Assembly (NCBI GenBank): GCA_029931535.1
Contig: JAQPZY010001142.1
Span: 1,251,501-1,315,500, forward strand
Source of the DNA: Margaritifera margaritifera
Taxonomy: Eukaryota > Mollusca > Bivalvia > Unionida > Margaritiferidae
DNA length: 64,000 nt
Reading direction: 5' to 3'
Numbering within the stretch: the first letter of the stretch is position 1; every line of letters begins with the position of its first letter. A model generated the notes under the pieces. The model saw nothing but the letters and a program-made list of their open reading frames with translations, was not told where the DNA came from and did not search any database. Position numbers and translations under genes: made by a program. Positions 46,672-60,748 of this stretch are shown here, in pieces.

Positions 46672-46729
46672 AATAACAAAAAACAAAATATGATTACTTA
46701 ACATTGAAATTATTTATAGCGACCATACA

Positions 46730-47110
46730 AACTGACGGCTACTAAGCTACGCAGATGTAACCGTGAAATCATAAATGTAACCCCTAAAACCTCGGCAGTT
46801 ACGGTCTAAAACAACACCGATCGTGTTTATAGATACAATATATTGATCCATACTCGAATTTGTTGTGTTAAACATGCAAGTCAAAGCATTTAGAGTGCAA
46901 GAGTTGACTTGCTTTTGTAAAAGTCATCAAAATGATTCCATGTTTATGTACCTTACCTCTTCTTAGCTGGGCAAGTGCTGTTCGTCGTGGATTCTTCGCG
47001 GTCAGAATACATACTCTGCTTTAAATAGGATTTGAAATCGAAGGAAAAACCCGATATGTTTCTAAAAATAGCATGTATTTACGGCGTTGAAGCCTATGCG
47101 GACAAGCCGC
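46730..47110. repeat. Dispersed repeat, copy 2 (empty of nested MITEs)
   Basis: It matches 14756-15420 (AACCCCTAAAACCTC, GAGTTGACTTGC, CCATGTTTATGTACCTTACC, ATATGTTTCTAAAAATAGCA) without the three insertions found there. It is preceded by a TA microsatellite (46602-46669) as at the other copy. Confidence 0.75.
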
Positions 47111-47721
47111 ATCTAAGATAAAATAAGATTTATTTATTGTTGGCATGATTTAAAACAACAATTCATTATAATCCGTAATTAGCTTTTTATCGACATGACA
47201 AAAAAAAAAAAATTAAAAAAATAAAAATAAATAAAAAATAAATAATAAAGACATTAAATCAAAAATGATTTGCAAGACATACCAACACAGCAAAGATACA
47301 ACTGGGCAAAACACAAAGCGCGTAACTTAAGTATGCAAAGCATTTTATAAAGGCAGTAATTAAAAGTGAATTTAGGAATTCACTATTTAGGTAACTAAAA
47401 ACCCCACATGTTATGACATTAAGGATTATATATATATATATACACAGATTCAGGCCCGCCTAGAAGAAAAAGGGGGGGGGGGCGGGGGAATTGCACAGGA
47501 GCTCAACGATTTCTAAGGTCCCACTGTCAACTCAGTTATAAAAAATGCATTAATCTTTGCAGTAAATATTAAAATTTGTTCCTTGCAAGAGTCAAAGTTA
47601 TGGTAGATTACTACAGGTTTTATATGCAAAACTGTACACAGGTTTTTATGTACAAAAAATTTAACTAGTTTTGTGGCCCAAGACTGCTCTGCACAGAGGC
47701 CCTGAATTTCTGTCGGCGGAC

Positions 47722-47758
<37 letters not shown>

Positions 47759-48053
47759 TCTAGGTAACTTCAATTATAGGCTAAATTCGAAATTTACATC
47801 TAATTAAAGCACCAATTTAGGACTAAATGCATGCTGAGTTGCAGATTAAGCGTTACTTGAAAAGAAAGGAGCTCAAAGTAGAGCACTTGATAGTACATAA
47901 GACAAAGACAGTTAAACAAAACAGTAACACAGATATTAGTTGTTGTCATCGTGACAGGAGGGTTTGGGGTATTATTTGCAGATATTACATTTACGGTCTT
48001 TACCATTCCAGGATAAAATTAATGAACTAAATTAATTAAAATTTGATTGGTCT
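47111..48053. other. Intergenic DNA with simple tracts
   Basis: Contains A-rich runs (47198-47250), a poly-G tract (47470-47487) and a CA microsatellite (47722-47754). The last ~300 bp may be the untranslated tail of the LINE that ends at 48054. No gene was supported. Confidence 0.4.
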
Positions 48054-48654
48054 CTATAAGTTATTAGGTAACTCATTCCACAGAATGGCAGCTACGTATC
48101 TAAAAGCTTGTTTGCCATATGTTGAGGTTTTAATTCTTGGCACATCTAAAATATTTCAATATCTGTAATTATATTTATTGTGTTTAAAATATATCAAATC
48201 ATCCAAACACTGGGAACACACTTATTCAGAATTTTAAAAGTCTCTAGAGCCATAGCCCTGAGTCTGCACACTTTCAGGGTTGGCATTTTTGCCTTAAGTA
48301 ACAGTTTATAACAACTGCTTGTGTAATCATCATAAGTAATCTCAACGTTCTTGTACTTTTTCAAGTTTTGAAGTGTTCGTGTCACCACAGAAATGCAAGG
48401 CTAAGGGACAGAAGTTGAGATTGGAAAGGATAAAAGTATGTAAAATTGTCAGTTTGTTGAGTTTAGTTAACTTTTGACCAATACGTTTCAAGGCAGATAG
48501 TTGCCTTGAAGCTTTCCTACAAAGATTTTTGTACATGTGAATCGAATTGCAGTTGATAGTCGAAGTCAATTCTTGCAGTCTGACAATTTCTTCACAATTT
48601 ATGACAGCATTGCTTATGTTAAGTACAGTCTTGTTACGCACCTCTCGTAACAGG

Positions 48655-49081
48655 TGTACTAGAGGATGATCGACGTCGGTGTTATTGCTCGATCGAGTAA
48701 ATAATAAAATAAAATATGAAATTTTATAGATGGGATACATAGAGATCTGAGCAGATATATAGAACAGAATAACACGAGCCCCGTACATGAAACATAACAA
48801 TTTAATCAATTACATAACACAAATTGAAATAATACATAACATTAGAAAGATACACTTCTTTTAGAAATCAATTACCGAATTTCAACACAAATATAATTAT
48901 GCAAGTAGCCGATCTGTTTAAATCGATAGACTTCGTTCATCATGGTATCGAGTGAACAATCGAATCAACTGGTCAGCATGCATGCATAACCTTGTTATTG
49001 CTGGTCACTCCCAATTCCTCGTTGCTGACAGGTCAAGGTTGATGTACTCCCTTTTTGCTTCTTTCTTTCTCTCTCTCTCTC

Positions 49082-49178
<97 letters not shown>

Positions 49179-50559
49179 CAGTCTCTTTCGGTCCTCAAAC
49201 TTTGTGTGGGATGCCTCTTCTCTCTACCCTCTACGTTGATACTTATACGTGCATCGATGGTTGGGTTTGTAGGTAGGTAGGTAGGTGGATAGGTGGATAG
49301 ATAGGTGGATAGGTAGGTGGAGCTATGTTCCCCTTTAAAATAAACAGCAAGCTACCTAAATATCCGGTCAGATTTCCTTCTGGGGAGTAGAACATTATCC
49401 CACTCTCGTTACGTCAGATATCGTCCTATCGGAATTCAAACATATACCAAAGGCCATCTGGTCAGGCCAAACCTGACAAAAGATAAACAAACCTAGTTTC
49501 AGAAGATTAATGTACTTTCTAACGGCTATTTCATCTCTAACTCACTCTAACAACACACGAGACATAACAGTTTCAGTTCACGTCCTAATTATACAAACGA
49601 ATCAATGAAATTCACTTCATGGCTTAACTACATTAGTGGCAGTGAATACTCACTCAACTCTTTAGCATACATGAAATTATCTAAGACAGGTAAATTCACA
49701 CAGATTCTCACAACTTGTATCAAATAAAGTAACGCATGAAATTCTTAGAATACATGTTTCCTATTACCATCAAGACGACAAATTCAAGCAATTCTTCAAA
49801 CTCATATAAAGAAGATTATTTTACGAATTCAGACAAATGAACTAAAACAAATAGTTATACTCATATCAAGAAAACTGATGTACGAATTTAAACAAATAAA
49901 TTCAAACAAATGATTATATTGATATCAACGAATTACATGAGATTGATGCAAATACCTTGTGCTTTCAAGACTCACTCGCTTCTACCGCCAGAATTGTGTC
50001 CCTCAACTTCCAGACACCTGTCCCTTGAACAATTGTTTATACGAGAGAATATCACCTTATTCTGCTCGGAGTAAAGATCTTCCGGCCTTTCGCACGAACT
50101 TGTACTGATTACATTTTTCGATGTGGAATAGTTAAATCATGAAATTTTCGTCTGGGAAACACACCCCTTATTTAGCGTAGCCAATTTGGATTAAACATAT
50201 CTACCGCCTTTTATAAATACACGCTCTTCGTAGTTAGCATAACCCTCTATGTTTCGCGCGCTATTTAAATAACCGATTCTTGAAAATTTCAAAAGATGAC
50301 ACTACTTCAACTGGCTTTACAAATAGTCTCTGCATCCTCTCAACTTTGAAAGTTTCGATACCAAGACCCCAAACTTACCTTCTGTCCGACCTTTATACAA
50401 TGAATGCTTAAGAATCAATCTCGCCCCAAACAGGGACATTAAAACCATCGCAGTCTAGCGATTTAATACGGTACCTTTCCTCGTAAATCTGATTAATTGT
50501 TATCTGCCAAACTAATGTGCTCTACAGAAATTCATCGACAGAAATTTGCACCCTTACAA
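48655..50559 (-). mobile_element. LTR-like 1.9-kb insertion within the LINE
   Basis: The insertion starts TGTACTAG and ends CCCTTACA (TG...CA with TGTA/TACA ends) between two halves of one LINE ORF. On the minus strand, TATTTATAAAAGGCGG near 50205-50220 is a good TATA box. It contains a long CT microsatellite (49065-49175) and a GGTA/GGTG tetramer tract (49268-49320). No gag or pol was found, so a solo LTR or non-autonomous element is likely. The flanking target duplication is unclear, so the borders are approximate. Confidence 0.4.
49065..49175. repeat. CT microsatellites, 49.1 kb and other sites
   Basis: This is a (CT)n tract with few interruptions. Others lie at 24726-24779 (joined to TA), 51211-51281, 51767-51837 and 55876-55927 (joined to CA 55928-55968). 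They give Ser-Leu and Arg-Glu ORF artefacts. Confidence 0.95.
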
Positions 50560-50839
50560 GGCTTCATACTGAAAAAAAACATTTGTTAATTATTTTTTTT
50601 TTAAATCTCAGCTAATGCATGAAACTTTTCAGTGTTGGTTTGCATTTTGTTCGCAGTGAACCAGTCAATCAGAATGTTGGACTGTTGTTTCAAGTGTGTC
50701 AATCAGAGTGTCAAAGTCCGGTGAGGACAAGGACAAAGTGTTGTCATCAGCATAGTTAGATAAAGAACCATATTTAATCAAATAAAAAATGAAATTGATA
50801 CAAACAATAAAGAATAAAGGTCCGAGTATTTTTATATTT

Positions 50840-51204
50840 TCCTTTTATATTTTATTTTTATTTATTTATTTAATTTTTGTTTTTACATTTTTTCCGAGAT
50901 TCACAATACTCACCCAAGACAGAACTTTCGATAGTAGAGGGCTTAATTCGTGTTTTATTTCGATGGTGTAGTTAGTCTGTTCTCGCATTTTTATGAGCTT
51001 CTTATACAATTAACTTCAAATTTGGAATAATATATCATCCCAAACTTCCCTTTCTCCTTATACTGATGTTTTCCCCTGTAGCTATGTCCCTGGATGGGGC
51101 TATGGGGTCAAGAAGTAGAACATTTTTTTATTCATATTTTTAATACTAGTATATGTTAATTAATTATGACTCAGTTCACTTCATACTTGAATTTTAATCA
51201 GTCC

Positions 51205-51285
<81 letters not shown>

Positions 51286-51765
51286 CTTACTTTTAATAGT
51301 TCCAATTGAACTATATAACAACATCATATACCTCCTTTGCTACGTGTAGAATACCTGGTCTTGGGTGTTGACTCTGGTTGGGGCTATGGAATCATGGGGG
51401 TTCGCCCGTTGATATACTGATAGATCGTCGGGGGTGGGGGTGGGCACAGCTCTTAGGTTGTTTTGGTTTATTTAATTTTTGTCTATTTTTGTACTTTATT
51501 CTTTATTGGGGGGGGGGGAGGTATGCAAAAGTTAAACATGTTCTTTTATCAATTCTAAAATAAGTTGACAGAGTGCCACACAAAGAATAGCATGGTCCTT
51601 CTAGAATTCGGTCTTATGGGGACTAAGCCAATATGCTCCCGGGACAATGTCAAACACCACCCCCTCCAGGCAATTTGCAAGCAAGATAAAATTATTACCT
51701 CGACCCCTCCTTGTGCAAAGTGACCCCGATTCAACACCTGCCGCGCCTCTCTCTCCCGCGTTTTC

Positions 51766-51844
<79 letters not shown>

Positions 51845-52110
51845 AAAGTAAGAAGTCTACTACCATAACACAGAAAAAGAATGAGTTTGTATTGAGATTT
51901 TGCATACATACATACATGCATACATATATACAACAAATTTAGGATCATACCTTGGAGAGGGAATGATTGTACTTCTAAAAAACTGAATGTAACTATTAAA
52001 TAGATTTTAATCGTGATCTACGACACCATCAGCAACTTCTCATCATTAGCATCGTATTAATCAAAATACTTTAATTCTATCTAGTTCCACCATAATTTCT
52101 TTGTACGATT
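50840..52110. other. Microsatellite-rich intergenic DNA
   Basis: Contains CT repeats at 51211-51281 and 51767-51837 and G-rich runs at 51430-51440 and 51508-51520. No coding feature was supported. Confidence 0.45.
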
Positions 52111-52118
52111 GTTAATGT

Positions 52119-52121
52119 ATC

Positions 52122-52166
<45 letters not shown>

Positions 52167-52167
52167 G
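52119..52167. repeat. ATT trinucleotide microsatellite
   Basis: (ATT)n, about 16 units. A shorter TTA tract lies at 13937-13965 in the tail of the Penelope-like element. Confidence 0.95.
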
Positions 52168-52925
52168 CTGCACGATTCATTTCTTTTGTAATATCTTGTT
52201 CTGTGAAAACTATTCGTGTATTAATAGGACATGGATGATACCTAAATCAGTGGCGGATCCAGAAATATCGTTGGGGGTGGGGGGATGCGTAAACAAGTAG
52301 GCGCAGGGTCTATGTGAAGGAACCCCAGGTGCGGGTCGAGGTGTGAAACTCCCGCATTATAAGCGTTTCCAGGGCATAACTTTAACCATCTAAGTGTAAA
52401 GAAAATGTACTCTAGGGAACGTTCCGGTTGTTTCGCGCTAATTTATTTTGGGGTGGGGGTGGGGGTGGAGGCGGCTTCTAACGACCACAACCCCCATCCA
52501 CCCCCGAAATTGGTAATTATGCACTTATATCCCGTCATCAGTTTAGAGCTGTAGCGGAGAATGTCCAAGAAACATATATTATAGCCCAGTAGATTATGAA
52601 ACAATACAAGAATATTAAAAGATGGTTTTGTAGGTGACCAACCAAACTGGTCGGAAGTTATTTTTTCACGCAACGGTTAAAAAAGTTATTTTGATACAAA
52701 TTTAGCTTATTTATTTGGATATTTGAATTACACGCGTTATAGGCTTCGTAAGGACGCATAAAATTCTACGCAGGTGGCGCTCATAAGAACAGTGGGAATG
52801 CGGGAGAAGAAGAGTTTGAAAAATCACACCCCACCTACGCACAGATTTAAATCTATAGAAACGGAAGGGGCGGGTGGGCAGGAAATTCAAGGATTTTTAT
52901 CAGGGGGAGGGGAAGGAGCGCGCGA
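52168..52925. other. GC-richer DNA with a transposon-like CAGTGGCGGATCCAG end
   Basis: CAGTGGCGGATCCAGAAAT at 52249 resembles the conserved terminus of invertebrate MITEs, but no matching inverted end was found in this interval. G-rich tracts occur at 52271-52283 and 52449-52470. No gene seen. Confidence 0.35.
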
Positions 52926-52929
52926 TATG

Positions 52930-54500
52930 TCATGTTACACGATCGGTTAGAGTTTACTAAAGTCGAGTCACAGAGGGGCTATCAAAATGATCTGAGAGGT
53001 AGAGATTCTGACTATGTGGAGCACTTGCGGAATCAACCTGAAGGATGGAAAGGTGTAAGTGAACAGACGATCCCACTTCAGGCCGAAGGCGTCCACTGCC
53101 CAGACCCTCTGGTCTGGGACTGGGAAAACGTAAAACGGGAGCTTGTTGTTTAGCCTTGTCGCAAACAAGTCCACCAAGAATCTCCACTATAGTCTGAACA
53201 TTGACTCTGCTACAGATTGATGCAGATACCATTCCGTGCGGACTACTTTGCCTCTACTGGACAGAATCCGCCAAAATATTCTTCTTGCCAGGAATGTGAC
53301 GAACTTCGAGGGTAATCCGTTCCAAGGTTGCTCAGCGAAGTTGGTTCCAAACCTCGACGCAAAAAAGAGAGGCATGTGTGTCTCTTTGTCGCATGAGGTT
53401 CGCTACCACCGACGTATTGTCTGCGGAAACCATCACAAAGGGGCCCTAACTTGGTTGACGCACCCCTGTAGGGCTAAAATTATCGATCTCATTTCCAAAT
53501 TGTTTATGTGTAGGGTAGATTCTTCCCGGGACTACGAACCCTAAAGAACAAGCCCTTCCGGCTCCAAGTGAGTGCCGCACCCCGACTCTGACGAGTTGGT
53601 GAACAGATAAGAGTGGGGTTCGGGGACGTGCATGGAGACACCTGTCAGAAACCGGTCCTGATTTGCCCACCAAGTCAAGCGGTAGTGAAATTCAGATTCT
53701 AGAGAAATCTGAGCTCTCAGGGGATCCCTGTGCGGTTTCGAGTTCGCCAGAAGGAGAAACTGGAGGGGACCTAAATGTAGTCATCCTAGGGGAACGAGGT
53801 CCGCCGAAGAGTTCAAGGTCCTCAGAAGAGATAGATATAGGCGAACCGAAAACTAAGTATTGGTTCTAGGCGCATTTAAAAGGGCCATAATTATGTTCGG
53901 CGGGACACGAACTAATCCCCTGTTCGTGAGGAAATTCATCCCCACGTAACAAAATCCTGAGATCGAACTAGCTCCGGTTTCTCTAGGTTTGGTATAAGGC
54001 CAAGCAGGGTCATTGTGGACCATCAGCGAAACGTGAAACTACGCATCCTGGAGGTCGATGGAGACCGCCCAGTCGCTGAGTCTTGTGGCATTTCTAATTG
54101 AAGCTGTGGTCTCAATCTTGATAGGTTCCGTTTGAAGAAACTTGTTTAAGGCGGAAAGGTCGATAATCAGCCGAAACTTTCCCCCTTTTACTGGATAACC
54201 GCACCAGATTTGACTGGTGGAACAGCATGGGGGTCCTTGCCAGAGGAGGATGTTCCCGGAACTGAAGCCGGTATCCTCTGTTTATAATAGCGAGGACCCA
54301 CCCATCGTCCAGTATGCTCGACCAGACCTCTGAATCGAGTACCTAAATGAATTGTTGGGAAAGTGTTGCCCCACAGGAGAGGAAGCGAGTCCCTAGCCCC
54401 TTCCCTCCTTAAAGGCCCGCAAACTTCCTTCCTGGACCTTTCCAGCGACCCGTCTAGCAACCGACTGGCGAGGGGAAGGTTTAAATTGGGGTTGCTGTTT
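52930..54500 (-). mobile_element. DIRS-like retrotransposon remnant (RT and RNase H)
   Basis: On the minus strand, in order: an RT start region with VLAIINRGYRLQFREHPPLA (about 54240-54300), GKFRLIIDLSALNKFLQTEP (54130-54185), SIRNATRLSDWAVSIDLQDA (about 54050-54110, catalytic-strand region, then a stop where Y is expected) and FHVSLMV. It is followed by RNase H-like LFTNSSESGCGTHLEPEG (about 53570-53620), NNLEMRSIILALQG, and VDLFATRLNNKLPFYVFPVP (about 53120-53177) with RVWAVDAF, TFPSFRLIPQVL and TSQIILIAPL. The RT-RNase H order and the VDLFATRLN block are typical of DIRS-type elements. The tyrosine recombinase that should follow is absent and many frames are broken. Its GC content is clearly above the surroundings. 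Confidence 0.75.
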
Positions 54501-54532
54501 GGACTGGGCCTGCATCATTTTAAAGAACCTCG

Positions 54533-54745
54533 ATGACGCACAGTGGCGGCCATATTGGATGTCCGACGGGCATCATTTTATTTAGAACCAAGTCAAGTTT
54601 TGGATGAATGTGTATTAAAGTTTTATGGCAATCCTCCAAGTGGTTTAGGAGGATTAGCGATAACAAAATTGTGCTAACAAACAACAGGCCAACGCATAAG
54701 CTATTCTGGTCTATGACTAGTATAACTAAAAACAAGAACATATGA
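54533..54745. mobile_element. Element with ~140-bp units, short copy
   Basis: One unit (CAGTGGCGGCCATATTGGAT ... CATTTTATTTAGAACCAAG) is followed by the shared tail (GGATGAATGTGT, CTATGACTAGTATAACTAAAAA). The head is missing. It abuts the 5' end of the DIRS-like fragment. Confidence 0.7.
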
Positions 54746-54749
54746 ATGG

Positions 54750-56050
<1,301 letters not shown>

Positions 56051-56054
56051 GTGG

Positions 56055-58330
56055 CATATGCTGGAATGCAGATTTGAAGGCATTCAGGATGGGAGCTGGC
56101 GCTGCACATTCTGACAGTTAATTCCAGCAAGTAACTGTCAGAGGAAAAAATGAACGCTATTAAACGTTGACCTTGCTTCACTTCTGTGAGTGGCCATATC
56201 TTGTATATCTTACTGATGACGGGGTAAGGTGGTACGCATATGGTACTGCTACCATATTACTAATGACTATTTGTATAACAGATGCGCTGTTATTGCAAAT
56301 TAACGATTGCATGGCATGGCGGAAACACTATCAGGATGGTACATGTTGTATGGTTTATTTAATACAAAACGGACTGCATTCATCGGAATCTATTGTACTT
56401 GCTTAGTCTGGGTCTTGAGGTTTCAGATGGTGGATGTATATTACAGCTTCAGTTTTATTAAGATGAAGTGGGCCCTCGCTTTTATTTTGAATTGACAATT
56501 CCTTAAATTATGTTTACCGAATCACAGCACACTGGAAATTTTGATGGTGACGTTACCGATATGCAGTTTGGACTTCAAGTTGTCACTCAGTTCTACTTCA
56601 GTGTAGGGATGGTGCTGCAAAATATCAAGAACTTGGTCTTCTGTGGTGTAGATTAACTGCTGCTTGGATGTTTTACTTGAGACATGCATTTCTTGATGTT
56701 AAATTGTATCTACAATGTGTGACTCCATTTAACCAATGTGTCGAGATCTTTTTGTAGGAGCAGGTGATCATTGTAGTTTACGTGTGATTTGTTGGTACAC
56801 TACGCAGTCATCAACGAATATTCTAATAGTTGTATGTAGGTTGTCAGCAATGTCATTTATATAGATCACAAACAGAGTTGGACCAAGTACTGGCTCTTGG
56901 GGAATGCCAGATGATACGGATGCGGTTGTTGATGCGGCACGATTTAGTACGATGTTACCTTCGGTCTAGTAGTAATGAATCAATCTACCTTTGGCTGTCT
57001 CCTGTGACTCCATAATATAATAGATCGTGCGACAATCTCTGGTGTTGTAATTCGTCAGAGGTTTTGGGAAAATGTAATATTGCTATATCGATTTTAGTGC
57101 AATTGTCCAAGTTTCTGGCAATGTCATCAGTTGTCACGAGAAGCTGTGTTTCACGGAACATTTTGGCTCTGATTCCATGTACTGACTGTCCAGGTGGTCC
57201 ATTCTATGGAAAACTATGATCTCTTCCAGCAATATTGATGCAACAGCAGTTAATGATACAACGTAATAATTTGCTTTCTTGAAGATAGACACAATGTTAG
57301 CATTTTTTTTCCAGTCGAATGGCAAATCTAATGAGGCTTCTGGTAAATGGATGCAAAGACTGTTGGGCTTTATATTTTCAGGACTAATATTGACATCTTA
57401 TCTGGACCATTTGCTTTTTGGGGATTTAATCTTTTAATATACCTTTCAACACCTTTGCTTGAAATATGGATCTTTGGCAGAGGTTCATATTAGGAGTCAC
57501 CTTTACTTGAGATATTATATGTATCCTCCATAGTAAAAGCAGATGTTAATTGTTTATTCAACATATTTGTTTTTTTCTGTGCAGTTTCTAAATCTGCAAT
57601 TTGATTTTAAAGTTCCTACGCTCACGATATCTTGTTTTATAGATTCTATATATTTCCAAACATTTGTTTGATTAGTATCTTATTCTGGATCCAGCAGATT
57701 ATTTGGATAGCTGTTGTAGGCTGGGTGTTATTTATTCCTTGCTATGCGGCAAAGATCTTGATTTGTTTTCCTGTTTTGCTCGGAGTTGTCCTTCTTATTC
57801 CTTTTGTAAAGTCTTTTCTTCTTTATTAGCTGCTTAATCAATGGTGGTCTCGAAGTATATCTGGCTTACTCTTGATTTTCTTCTTTGGGATATGTTTTCA
57901 CATTCGTAGATGACACCTTTAAAACTATTTCAGATGTCTTCTACTGATTTATTCTGAGGATTAGATGCTAGATATTTGTCCCTGAAAGCTGACAGGTAAC
58001 TCCTGATTTTATCCCACTTAGTTAAAAACAGCCCTTTTTGGCTTATTGGCTTGAATTGGTCTAAGTAGCTTGTTTGTAGCCAGTATATCAGGATCGCTCA
58101 TTCCGATAAGAGGACAGATGAAGTACTTGTCTACAAGACCTAGATGCGATTTAATCATGAGATCAAGTATACGAACTTGTCTGGTAGGTGATCTGTTCAC
58201 CTGATCAAGAGTAAATTTTGTCACTATATCTATTAAACGATCACAATGGGAGTTATCTCTGACGCCAAGGATAACACGACAGATATCACGGTCAATGTTA
58301 CATAGGCTGAAGTCTCCTCCTAACATTATT
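56055..58330 (-). mobile_element. CR1/jockey-like LINE remnant, endonuclease to RT end
   Basis: The 5' end is cut inside the endonuclease: MLGGDFSLCNIDRD (GDF-N motif region), GVRDNSHCDRLIDI, NRSPTRQVRILDLMI and GMSDPDIL follow (58326-58020). The RT comes next: PFDWKKNANIVSIFKKAN (57300), ETQLLVTTDDIARNLDNCTK, IDIAILHF (57050-57110), and IRIFVDDCVVYQQIT (about 56795-56830), where V replaces A in the catalytic F/YADD. It ends with SFFPLTVTCWN and ILNAFKSAF (56060-56140), the usual tail of such proteins. Several frames are broken. Its truncated 5' end lies next to the 5' side of another LINE on the opposite strand. Confidence 0.8.
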
Positions 58331-58359
58331 GTAGTATTGTTGTATTTTGGACTTTAAAT

Positions 58360-60350
58360 AAATGTTTGAAGGTGATGCTTGCAATTGGTCGAGGGCATCA
58401 ATATCAGATTTTGGCCCTGTTTAGTATGATCATATCAGTACCTGATCTTTATCTCCAGGGTATAAATCCATTTTATCTCGCAATCAGTGTCCAAGACCAA
58501 GATGATAACACTTCGAAAAAATGTAATTTGGCTGCACTTCTTTTAACTGATTTTGAGAAAGCATTGATTGTGTTGCGTGGCCTTTTATTGACGAAGTTTT
58601 TATTTTGTCGAAATTTTTTAAACGCTGGATCAAGTTCTTTTACACAAATATTAAATCTTCTGTCATTGTGATTGGACAATCTTCATCGTGGTTTGAAATC
58701 AAGGGAGGATGTAGACAAGGTGATCCCCTATCCCCATACATTTTTCTTTTATGTGCAATGATATTAGATGTGATTCGGGAAAATCAAAATAATAAAGGAA
58801 TTAAAATCAGTGACACAGAATATCTTATTTCACAGGATACAGAAGACTCTGCACTCACCCTCGATGACTCTGCGAGGTCGCTTTAGTTAGCGCTAGTTCT
58901 TGTTTACCAATATTCTAAATTTTCAGGTTTCAGTATAAATATTGACAAAACTAAATGTTTATGGATAGGAAGTACAACTGGAAGTGGTAGAACCTGCTGT
59001 CAAGGATACCATTTAGATTCGAATGCATCTTATTTTACATATATAGATATTACATTTTTCATAAAGTAAAGAGTATTTTGAAGGTGGTTTGAAAATGATA
59101 GTTATAAACATGTTTGTGCGTTCTTTGAAACTAACTTGCGAGAGAAGATTTATTACCTCTGAACCTAGATGGAATGAGATTTTAAAAATTTCCACGCCAA
59201 ATATATAAATGTGTTTCATTTTTGGCACATATTTTATGAAAAAAGTGAGAAATAATTTGCATGCATTTTAGACAGATGCCTTTACATCATATATTGAATT
59301 GCATGATAAATTTACTGTCGAGGACACAGAAGATTTTCTTAAAACACCGATATGGATGAACCGTAATATTAAAGTTGGGGATTCAAGTGCTTTGTAAATG
59401 CACGAGTGACAAAGGAAATTTGTATGTAAACGACATTGTCAATGAAGACGGTTCATGGATTAATATAGACAGTTTCTGTGATAAATTTGGAATGCATGTA
59501 ATCTTAAAATTTCAAGGCATGCTCAGAGCCATCACATCTGTTTTTAACAAACTTAATATAAACCTCAATTCCAATATATATGTCCTTTTTTACGTAAACC
59601 TGTAATGTTGTTCATTAAGGGGAAAAAAGGCTTGTAAAAGGTTACATTAAATACTGATACTTCTAGACCAACATCAGTATTGAAATGGAATGAAGAATAT
59701 GAATTTATAAATGCGAGTGTTTGGAATGAATACTTTTTCTTGCCTTTTAAATTAACAATGTGTCCTAGACTGAGATGGATTCGAACTAAAATAATGCATA
59801 TAATTTTACCAACAAATATATTTCTGTACACAATTGGAAAATTCCCTGCAAACATGTGCCCTTTATGTAGCGACTCCTTAGAGACTTTATCTCATCTTTT
59901 ATGGAATTGTTCCAGAAATAAGTCAATACTTACTAGTTTTATAGGGTGGCTAAGGAGCAAGGGTAATCATCTACATTATTTTCAGGTTTCCAAAAGAGAA
60001 TTTATTTTCGGTATAATAGACCAAAACAAAAGAGATACAAATGACCAATCTACTTTTGTTGCAGCTGAAATCATATATCTATAAATGTAGATTTAACAAT
60101 GATGCAACAAGCATGACTCTTTAAAACAAACAAAAAAGAAATACGGTTTTACAACATGTTAGAAAAATATTCCACATATATCAATTGTAGATGAGAAAGG
60201 TTTTATGACAATACGCAATTATACAAATATGTTTACAAATCGTAATTACAATTTAGAAACAGCTCAAATATGTCTACAAATAAAATTAAGCATGTGTACA
60301 TTGATTTATGTATGGCCTCGATATAGTAAAAACTTTTGTTTAGTGTATTA
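58360..60350 (+). mobile_element. L1/Tx1-like LINE remnant, RT and zinc-finger end
   Basis: RT motifs are LLTDFEKA (58540-58565), FKRWIKFFYTNIKSSVIV (58620-58675), KGGCRQGDPLSPYIFLLCA (58700-58760), IKISDTEYLIS and a degraded YADD written as QDTEDSALTLD (58830-58860). Then FSGFSINIDKTKCLWIGS follows. After broken frames, RPTSVLKWNEEYEF leads to a zf-RVT domain, MCPLCSDSLETLSHLLWNC (59855-59912; CX2C-X8-HX4C). This architecture is typical of L1/Tx1-type RTs. Loss of the catalytic aspartates and many stops make it inactive. The 5' part (ORF1, endonuclease) is missing. Confidence 0.8.
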
Positions 60351-60690
60351 GAAAGAACCAAGAAAACAAAAACATGTTCCCTTTATAATAGTTGTGTATA
60401 CACATATATTAAGTCGAGCAGTTTTAGCGTGTTAATACTCTAGATTATGGAACTATTTGTTTCCTAATTTTCTTTTTAGGAGATTGCTAGTATAAGAAAT
60501 TATCTCATAAAATGATAAAACAGAATGCAAATATTATCAAATGAGCGAACACAATATTTACTGTATAAAACTATTTTTCAATAACAAGTGACTGTTGAAT
60601 CTAACGGTAACACTCTATATATGTGTACGTGCATATATATGTATGTGTATGCGCATGTGTATGTTTGTATATCTTTATGTGTATGCACGA

Positions 60691-60748
<58 letters not shown>

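Larger units (their letters stand above)
48054..50830 (-). mobile_element. Jockey/CR1-like LINE, RT 3' half, split by a 1.9-kb insertion
   Basis: Upstream piece (50830-50590, minus): GPLFFIVCIN, then the catalytic YADD in SNYADDNTLSLSSPDFDTL, then DTLETTVQHSD and ANKMQTN-like remains. Downstream piece (48645-48054): INCEEIVRLQ, LCRKASRQLSALKRIGQ, LTILHTFILSNLNFCPLALH, LEKVQER, YDDYTSSCYKLLLKA, MALETFKILNK, then VPRIKTSTYGKQAFRYVAAI and LWNELPNNL-stop at 48054. These are the thumb and C-terminal regions of a jockey/CR1-type RT in correct order. Frameshifts occur at 48240-48390 and 50640. The gap (about 48655-50559) is foreign DNA. Confidence 0.8.

Noticed and set aside
52249..52500. MITE starting CAGTGGCGGATCCAG
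   Set aside because: Only one terminus was found; without an inverted partner and target duplication the element cannot be delimited.
54188..54460. 90-aa ORF starting MLDGSLERSRKEV
   Set aside because: It is the wrong frame of the DIRS-like RT; the frame with VLAIINRGYRLQF and RLIIDLSALN is the meaningful one.
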